A DNA stretch of 10,859 nucleotides from Alphaproteobacteria bacterium. GTDB taxonomy: Bacteria > Pseudomonadota > Alphaproteobacteria > Rickettsiales > UBA6187. The stretch's first letter is position 1. Each line of letters begins with the position of its first letter. The DNA lies in the NCBI GenBank assembly GCA_024280585.1, contig JAJRPW010000125.1, positions 1-10,859 of the forward strand, written 5' to 3'. Shown piece by piece: positions 7,192 to 10,859 of this stretch. The translations under genes were made by a program, and so were the position numbers. Below the pieces are notes generated by a model that was not told the DNA's origin, ran no database searches, and worked only from the letters and a program-made list of their open reading frames with translations.

Positions 7192-7243
7192 ACACTAACT
7201 CGGGATAAGAGAATTTATATGTTCTTTATTCCGAGTTAGTGTT
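7191..7243 (+). repeat. Long inverted repeat after the desaturase gene
   Basis: The arm AACACTAACTCGG (7191-7203) pairs perfectly over 13 bp with CCGAGTTAGTGTT (7231-7243). The stem continues inward (7204-7209 with 7225-7230) with two G-U pairs, then after a bulged A three more pairs, leaving a loop at 7214-7221. Both wobble pairs are G-U in the + strand transcript but would be A-C mismatches in a - strand transcript, so the structure suits + strand RNA. The sequence after the 3' arm is ATAATCC, with no T-tract, so it is not a classical intrinsic terminator. It may protect or end the desaturase mRNA, or serve as a protein binding site. Confidence 0.8.
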
Positions 7244-7248
7244 ATAAT
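7240..7248 (+). promoter_or_regulatory. Extended -10 promoter of the small membrane protein gene
   Basis: TGTTATAAT gives a TGn extension (7240-7242) and a consensus -10 TATAAT (7243-7248). No good -35 is present 17 bases upstream, which is acceptable for an extended -10 promoter. Transcription would start at about 7254-7256, only 1-3 bases before the ATG at 7257, giving a leaderless or nearly leaderless mRNA. The TG and the first T of the -10 lie in the last bases of the 3' arm of the inverted repeat. Confidence 0.55.
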
Positions 7249-7256
7249 CCAGAGTT

Positions 7257-7493
7257 ATGTACTATAAAAAAATCAAAAATATTGCCTTATTTTTCCTGCT
7301 ATACCTCCTGCCGGAAGCTTCCTTGGCTGAAATTAATAATCTATATGATGCAAAAAGAGAAGCTGTAGAATTATACGAGTCAATCGTGAACTCACCAATA
7401 TATGGAATGCTCTATTCATCACTTATGATCGTAGGAATATTCGTTACCGTCATCGTTGCGGTTATGGTTTTGATCATGATTTTAAAAAGATAA
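7257..7493 (+). CDS. Small secreted or membrane-anchored protein, function unknown
   Basis: I do not recognise this 78-residue protein. A lysine-rich start (MYYKKIKN) and a hydrophobic stretch (about 9-19) ending in PEASLA at 19-24 form a plausible signal peptide, with cleavage after A24. A short polar part follows (25-47, EINNLYDAKREAVELYES), then a strong transmembrane helix (about 52-75, MLYSSLMIVGIFVTVIVAVMVLIMIL) ending in KR. The mature product would be a one-helix membrane protein with a short outward-facing head, or, if the first segment is not cleaved, a two-helix hairpin. Its size and layout loosely recall small pilin-like or complex-accessory subunits, but I see no family motif. 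It has no normal Shine-Dalgarno sequence (only AGAG at 7251-7254) and a consensus -10 nine bases before the ATG. It runs toward the AsmA gene on the other strand. Confidence 0.6.
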   Translation: MYYKKIKNIALFFLLYLLPEASLAEINNLYDAKREAVELYESIVNSPIYGMLYSSLMIVGIFVTVIVAVMVLIMILKR

Positions 7494-7546
7494 TATCTCA
7501 TATTTAAACTGATCCGGCGTCAATTCTCAGGTTTACAAAATAGAAC
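7494..7546. other. Convergent spacer between the two gene blocks
   Basis: These 53 bases separate the stops of two converging genes. A weak imperfect hairpin (7506-7512 with 7527-7534, one bulged G) is the only structure I see. It has no T-tract on the + strand and only a short TTT followed by AAAT on the - strand, so I do not call it a terminator. Confidence 0.5.
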
Positions 7547-9349
7547 CTAGAATCCGCCAAATATATTTTTTAGATCATTTAGAATATTATCCTTAGATAA
7601 ATCGTTTTTAATTGAATTTTTTATCCCTTTAAAGTCTTCCTTAAGCTGTTTAACCAGATTTTCTGTACCTTTAGGATTACTAATTAAACTATCCACAATC
7701 GTTCTTACTTCAAGATTAAAATCCGGATGAAGTAAATAACCAGTAATCGATATCGGCACCAAAGGAACCCTCGCAACCCTTTGTTTTAATTTTGCCATCT
7801 TTGGATACAATTTAAAGTCAATAGCAAGTCGCGGTAAATCAATTTTACCTTTGCCATAAAAATTAAAGATAGGCGATTTAATTTTAAAATCGCTATTTGA
7901 CAATATCCCATTTTTGATATCAAAATCACCAGATATCTGGTCAAATTTTGTTGTACTTTCCAGACTACCAAAAATATTTAATGTCGAGGAAATATTATTC
8001 GCCATGGAAAAAATATCCAGCCCTTTAAGACTACCCTCAATAGCCTTTAAACTCATAAAACCTTTCATATTGCTTATTATTTCTTTTTGGCTATAACCTT
8101 TGGAACTGGTTCTTATACCACCATCAATTTTTCCTTTTAAATAGCTGATATAGCCCCATCTATCAGGCAAAAGGCTGCAATCCACCCCTTCAAAATGTAT
8201 ATCTTGTTTTACTTTAGGAAAAACTCCCGAAGCATCAATAACCAACTCGCCATGGACATTTCCGTTAAATAACTCTGCCTCTTTGAGCGACGCGATAAGC
8301 CTGCCATGACTTAAATATGAGTTAAACATAACTCTGCCAACATTGATATCCCGATATAATATGCCACCGGTTTTAAAACTAAAATGGGCATTATAATGTT
8401 TTATGAAATCAAAATTAATTTCATCCTCGTCCCATTTAAAAACGCCTGCGCTTTTATAACCCGGTGCTGGCGCGTAGGGAATAATTTCTTTTTTTGATTT
8501 ATCAATTTTCAAATTGTCCAGATCATAGTGATTCAAATTCAAATGGTCAAAATTAAATGCCGACTTTATTTCAGGAATTATTGAACTGGAATCATAAGAC
8601 ACAGCACCATGCCCCCTGATATTATCCATATTTATCAATAGGTTTTGCAAACCATATTGCTGGTCACCAATATAGTACATTCCTGTAATATTTATATTAC
8701 CATAACTTTTATTCTTAAAAATATCCAACTTTGTAGATAAGCGGAAGTCATTTTCATAGCCGCTAAAGCTGGTATCCAAATCAATATTTGAGAATGTTAT
8801 TAGGCGGTCATTCGGTTCGTCTATTAAATTAAATGTACCATTCTTAATTTTTATCGCATCAAAATGGAAAAAACTAAAATAATTAACGCCCTGCACCGTC
8901 TCTTCAATATCATCCAGATCACTTTCATCTTCCTCTATTGCTATTTCTTCCTCAGGCAAGTAAGAGTCTAAATCATCCCAGTTTGTTTTGCCATTTTGTA
9001 ATATTTTATAATTAATAGTTGGAGAAACAAGTATAAAACTATCAATCTGCACATTGCCTTTTAACAGGGGAATTATTTGCAATTGCAGAATTAACTTTTC
9101 TATATCGACAATAGAATCGTCACTTTTTAAATCCGAACCAAGAGAAACATCATGCAATGAAATGGCCAGATCGGGCAAAATTCTTATACCCATATTGCCA
9201 TTTACCCGAATATCTTTCCCCGACCGCTCCCTAACAATTTTTACTATGTCATCTTTATAATCATTTATATCCACAATATACGGAACTGCCAATAACCCAA
9301 GCAGAGCCACAACAATAAGTATTGATGATATAATTAATTTTTTTTTCAC
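7547..9349 (-). CDS. AsmA-family envelope protein
   Basis: This 600-residue protein belongs to the AsmA family: inner-membrane-anchored proteins with a long beta-rich periplasmic part of the repeating-beta-groove type, implicated in moving phospholipids toward the outer membrane. An N-terminal signal anchor (about 4-25) leads into DINDYKDDIVKIVRERSGKDIRVNGNMGIRILPDLAISLHDVSLG (27-71), the typical AsmA opening. A strongly acidic linker (132-150, EEEIAIEEDESDLDDIEE) is followed by long beta-strand-rich sequence. The C-terminal AsmA core (about 418-550) includes MKGFMSLKAIEGSLKGLDI (428-446), DIKNGILSNSDFKIKSP (477-493) and the closing PISITGYLLHPDFNLEV (532-548). The start is GTG at 9349-9347 with AAGAGAG at 9360-9354. 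It lies downstream of ihfB with a 128-base gap. It ends in a Lys/Asp-rich tail closing FGGF. Confidence 0.88.
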   Translation of the reverse strand: MKKKLIISSILIVVALLGLLAVPYIVDINDYKDDIVKIVRERSGKDIRVNGNMGIRILPDLAISLHDVSLGSDLKSDDSIVDIEKLILQLQIIPLLKGNVQIDSFILVSPTINYKILQNGKTNWDDLDSYLPEEEIAIEEDESDLDDIEETVQGVNYFSFFHFDAIKIKNGTFNLIDEPNDRLITFSNIDLDTSFSGYENDFRLSTKLDIFKNKSYGNINITGMYYIGDQQYGLQNLLINMDNIRGHGAVSYDSSSIIPEIKSAFNFDHLNLNHYDLDNLKIDKSKKEIIPYAPAPGYKSAGVFKWDEDEINFDFIKHYNAHFSFKTGGILYRDINVGRVMFNSYLSHGRLIASLKEAELFNGNVHGELVIDASGVFPKVKQDIHFEGVDCSLLPDRWGYISYLKGKIDGGIRTSSKGYSQKEIISNMKGFMSLKAIEGSLKGLDIFSMANNISSTLNIFGSLESTTKFDQISGDFDIKNGILSNSDFKIKSPIFNFYGKGKIDLPRLAIDFKLYPKMAKLKQRVARVPLVPISITGYLLHPDFNLEVRTIVDSLISNPKGTENLVKQLKEDFKGIKNSIKNDLSKDNILNDLKNIFGGF

Positions 9350-9477
9350 TTTTCTCTCTTAGGCTTTGCTTACAAAGCTTGCTCAATAATATTACAGTTT
9401 TTTACTTACACCGAAAACCGAGAAGATATACATAAATATGATCGACAAGGCGCAATAATAAATGGGTATAGTAAATA
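9350..9477 (-). promoter_or_regulatory. ihfB-AsmA spacer with leader hairpin and weak promoter candidate
   Basis: Just upstream of the AsmA ribosome binding site lies a hairpin: GCTTTG (9363-9368) and CAAAGC (9373-9378) with a four-base loop, extendable to 8 bp on each side (9361-9380) with one wobble. Without a T-tract it is not a terminator for ihfB; it would be a leader structure in front of AAGAGAG (9360-9354). A - strand TATTAT at 9391-9386 (5 of 6 to TATAAT) could be a -10 for AsmA, but the -35 region is poor. No strong ihfB terminator is seen, so cotranscription with ihfB is possible. Confidence 0.35.
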
Positions 9478-9762
9478 TTATGATTCCGAGTTCAGTAAAG
9501 TATTCAGTTCTTTTCCTGATCTAAAATAAGGTGTGGCTCGTGGCTCGATCGCAACAACCTCATTTGTTCTAGGGTTTCTTGCTTGTCTTGCATCACGCTT
9601 TCTTACCGTAAAAGCACCGAAGCCACGCAACTCAACTCTAATATCTTTGGCCATCGCAGCGGATATTTCGCCAAAAATACTATCAACAATAAGACGTATA
9701 TCCTTTTCCATCAAATTTGGAAATCTCGCAGAAATTCTTTTAATTAACTCAGATTTAGTCAC
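9478..9762 (-). CDS. ihfB: Integration host factor subunit beta
   Basis: This 94-residue DNA-bending protein of the HU/IHF family pairs with IhfA to make IHF, which sharply kinks DNA in promoters, replication origins and recombination sites. MTKSELIKRI at 1-10 is the typical IHF-beta N-terminus. RVELRGFGAFTVRKRDARQA at 42-61 is the family signature, followed by RNP (62-64), where P64 is the intercalating proline at the same number as in E. coli IhfB. PYFRSGKEL (78-86) closes the arm and body. Beta rather than alpha or HU is favoured by the N-terminus and the sppA neighbour. The start is GTG (9762-9760) with a strong AAGGAG at 9779-9774, eleven bases before it. Upstream, sppA ends 41 bases away; downstream an AsmA gene takes the place where a lapA-like gene is usually found. 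Confidence 0.93.
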   Translation of the reverse strand: MTKSELIKRISARFPNLMEKDIRLIVDSIFGEISAAMAKDIRVELRGFGAFTVRKRDARQARNPRTNEVVAIEPRATPYFRSGKELNTLLNSES

Positions 9763-9803
9763 TTTATTTTGCTCTCCTTATCATTTAAATATTAGTAAAT
9801 AAA

Positions 9804-10724
9804 CTATAAAACTGCCGGGTTCCACAGTGTCATTAATGAGTTATGAAAAATACCAGACATATACAAATCACTTCCCATCGTTTTTGAGAATAACTTTTCT
9901 AACCATTTTTCCTTAGTTTTCAACTTAATATCTTTAATTTTTAGTTTTTTATCCATATTTTTTTCAGATTGCAACCAATCTAATGCATGATACTCATCGC
10001 CAACTGCATCCACCAACTTATTTGCAACAGCTTGGCGGCCAGTATAAATCCTGCCATCAGCTAATTTCATCACCTCTTTTTTACTCAAATTTCTACCGGC
10101 AACAATCATATCCACAAATAAATCAAAACTATCCAAAATACTGCTATTTATTGCAACCCTGGCCTTATGACTCAATTTTTCCACAGGCGAAGGTGAACCT
10201 TTCAGCTCGCCTGATTTCAAAGTAATAAAATTTATGCCTAATTTTTCTGACAATTCTGTTATTTCAGCAGTTTGCAACATAACACCTATTGAACCTGTAA
10301 TAGTTCCGGCCTGGGTAAAAATATAATCCGCAGCTATTGCGGTCATATAACCTCCCGACGCCGCCACAGTTCCCATCACTGCTACAACCGGTTTTTTCTC
10401 AGATATTTTAACTATGGAATTATATAATGTCTCACCGCCAACCATAGTACCGCCGGGGCTATTAATATGCATTATAACGGCCTTTACACTATCATTATTA
10501 GCTAGGTCGTAAAGCTTTTTGCTCCGCTCCCTATCCTCTAAAATAATTCCATCGATAGTAATTCTCGCTATAAATTCTTTTGCAGGAATCCCATTTGAAC
10601 TTGTTTTAGAAACAACAATAAAAATACCGAATAACACAGCAATCAGGATCGCCAGAGATCGCCAACGGACGATCTCTGACTTTAACCTAATACGATCAAG
10701 TAAATTATCCGCAGATAAACTCAT
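9804..10724 (-). CDS. sppA: Signal peptide peptidase SppA (short form)
   Basis: SppA is a membrane-bound serine protease that degrades signal peptides left after protein export. The 306-residue single-domain form uses a Ser-Lys dyad. A transmembrane anchor at about 22-40 is followed by the catalytic domain, with HINSPGG (86-92). The nucleophile is S123 in GTVAASGGYMTA (118-129), with GSIGV at 144-148. The general base is K175 in TLKSGELKGSPSP (168-180). DGRIYTGRQAVANKLVDAVG later is typical of the SppA/protease IV fold. All catalytic residues are present. The ATG at 10724 shares its A with the rpsA stop (TAATG), so it is probably translated by coupling to rpsA. The C-terminal tail (about 251-306) is Lys-rich and poorly conserved. 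rpsA-sppA-ihfB is a familiar alphaproteobacterial order. Confidence 0.95.
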   Translation of the reverse strand: MSLSADNLLDRIRLKSEIVRWRSLAILIAVLFGIFIVVSKTSSNGIPAKEFIARITIDGIILEDRERSKKLYDLANNDSVKAVIMHINSPGGTMVGGETLYNSIVKISEKKPVVAVMGTVAASGGYMTAIAADYIFTQAGTITGSIGVMLQTAEITELSEKLGINFITLKSGELKGSPSPVEKLSHKARVAINSSILDSFDLFVDMIVAGRNLSKKEVMKLADGRIYTGRQAVANKLVDAVGDEYHALDWLQSEKNMDKKLKIKDIKLKTKEKWLEKLFSKTMGSDLYMSGIFHNSLMTLWNPAVL

Positions 10725-10859
10725 TACTTATCTTCTTTTTTGGAGGTTTTTTTTTCCTTGGCAGCTTCAGCTGAGCTATTTAAAGCCGCACCTAAAATAT
10801 CCCCAAGACTTGCACCTGAATCAGCTGAACCGTAAGTCGCTATAGCTTCTTTTTGTTCC
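10724..10859 (-). CDS. rpsA: 30S ribosomal protein S1 (3' end, gene continues beyond window)
   Basis: Only the last 44 codons are inside the window. They read EQKEAIATYGSADSGASLGD, then ILGAALNSSAEAAKEKKTSKKEDK and a TAA stop at 10726-10724. The YGSADSGASLGDILGAAL motif is the well-known C-terminal end of alphaproteobacterial S1, following the last S1 RNA-binding repeat. S1 helps the 30S subunit bind and unfold mRNA. The Lys-rich end is normal variation. The stop overlaps the sppA ATG by one base (TAATG), supporting a single transcript rpsA-sppA-ihfB. Confidence 0.93.
   Translation of the reverse strand, partial: EQKEAIATYGSADSGASLGDILGAALNSSAEAAKEKKTSKKEDK

Noticed and set aside
7506..7534. 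Bidirectional terminator between the small gene and AsmA
   Set aside because: The stem is only seven pairs with a bulge and a large loop, and there is no T-tract on the + strand.
9443..9456. Second copy of the lapA-trpF element near the ihfB 3' end, since CGACAAGGCGCAAT resembles CGACAACGCACT at 3485-3496
   Set aside because: The similarity covers about a dozen bases with a gap, and the central palindrome is missing; it may be chance.
10519..10845. Open + strand frame opposite the sppA start and rpsA end
   Set aside because: Both - strand genes are well supported by motifs, and this frame is low-complexity and unlike any known protein.
1..10859. CRISPR arrays, tRNA or rRNA genes, transposases, toxin-antitoxin pairs, phage genes, riboswitches
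   Set aside because: None was seen by eye on either strand; the window is almost fully occupied by housekeeping and envelope genes.

Overview
The window is a stretch of chromosome from an AT-rich bacterium, most likely an alphaproteobacterium. No rRNA, tRNA, CRISPR array, transposase or phage gene is visible. The alphaproteobacterial assignment rests mainly on gene order: a lapA-like gene followed by trpF-trpB-trpA, and rpsA-sppA-ihfB on the opposite strand, are two halves of a cluster that is commonly contiguous in Alphaproteobacteria. Lineage below class cannot be fixed from this window. A complete trpFBA set argues against a strongly reduced host-dependent genome such as Rickettsia.

Layout. 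On the + strand: the 3' end of rpoC (1-923), closed by a strong intrinsic terminator (946-981); a tightly coupled run of ruvA, ruvB, ybgC and a lapA-like membrane gene (1066-3422), in which ruvA/ruvB, ruvB/ybgC and ybgC/lapA overlap by 4, 8 and 4 bases; a 96-base gap holding a small palindromic element; trpF, trpB and trpA (3519-6120), overlapping by 4 and 1 bases; a membrane fatty acid desaturase (6196-7191); and a small secreted or membrane protein of unknown function (7257-7493) with its own extended -10 promoter. On the - strand, reading right to left: the last 44 codons of rpsA, then sppA, ihfB and a 600-residue AsmA-family protein. The two gene blocks converge at 7494-7546.

How the genes work together. 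RuvA and RuvB form the Holliday junction branch-migration motor. TrpF, TrpB and TrpA convert phosphoribosylanthranilate onward to tryptophan, with indoleglycerol-phosphate synthase (TrpC) encoded elsewhere. YbgC (acyl-CoA thioesterase), the LapA-like protein, the desaturase, SppA and AsmA all concern the cell envelope or membrane lipids. IhfB is half of the nucleoid protein IHF.

Most of the window is ordinary housekeeping content and I see no clear new biological system. The points worth a second look are rearranged gene order (three junctions that differ from the usual neighbours), a 13-bp perfect inverted repeat overlapping a near-leaderless promoter at 7191-7259, the unrecognised 78-residue protein behind it, and the small palindromic element between lapA and trpF.
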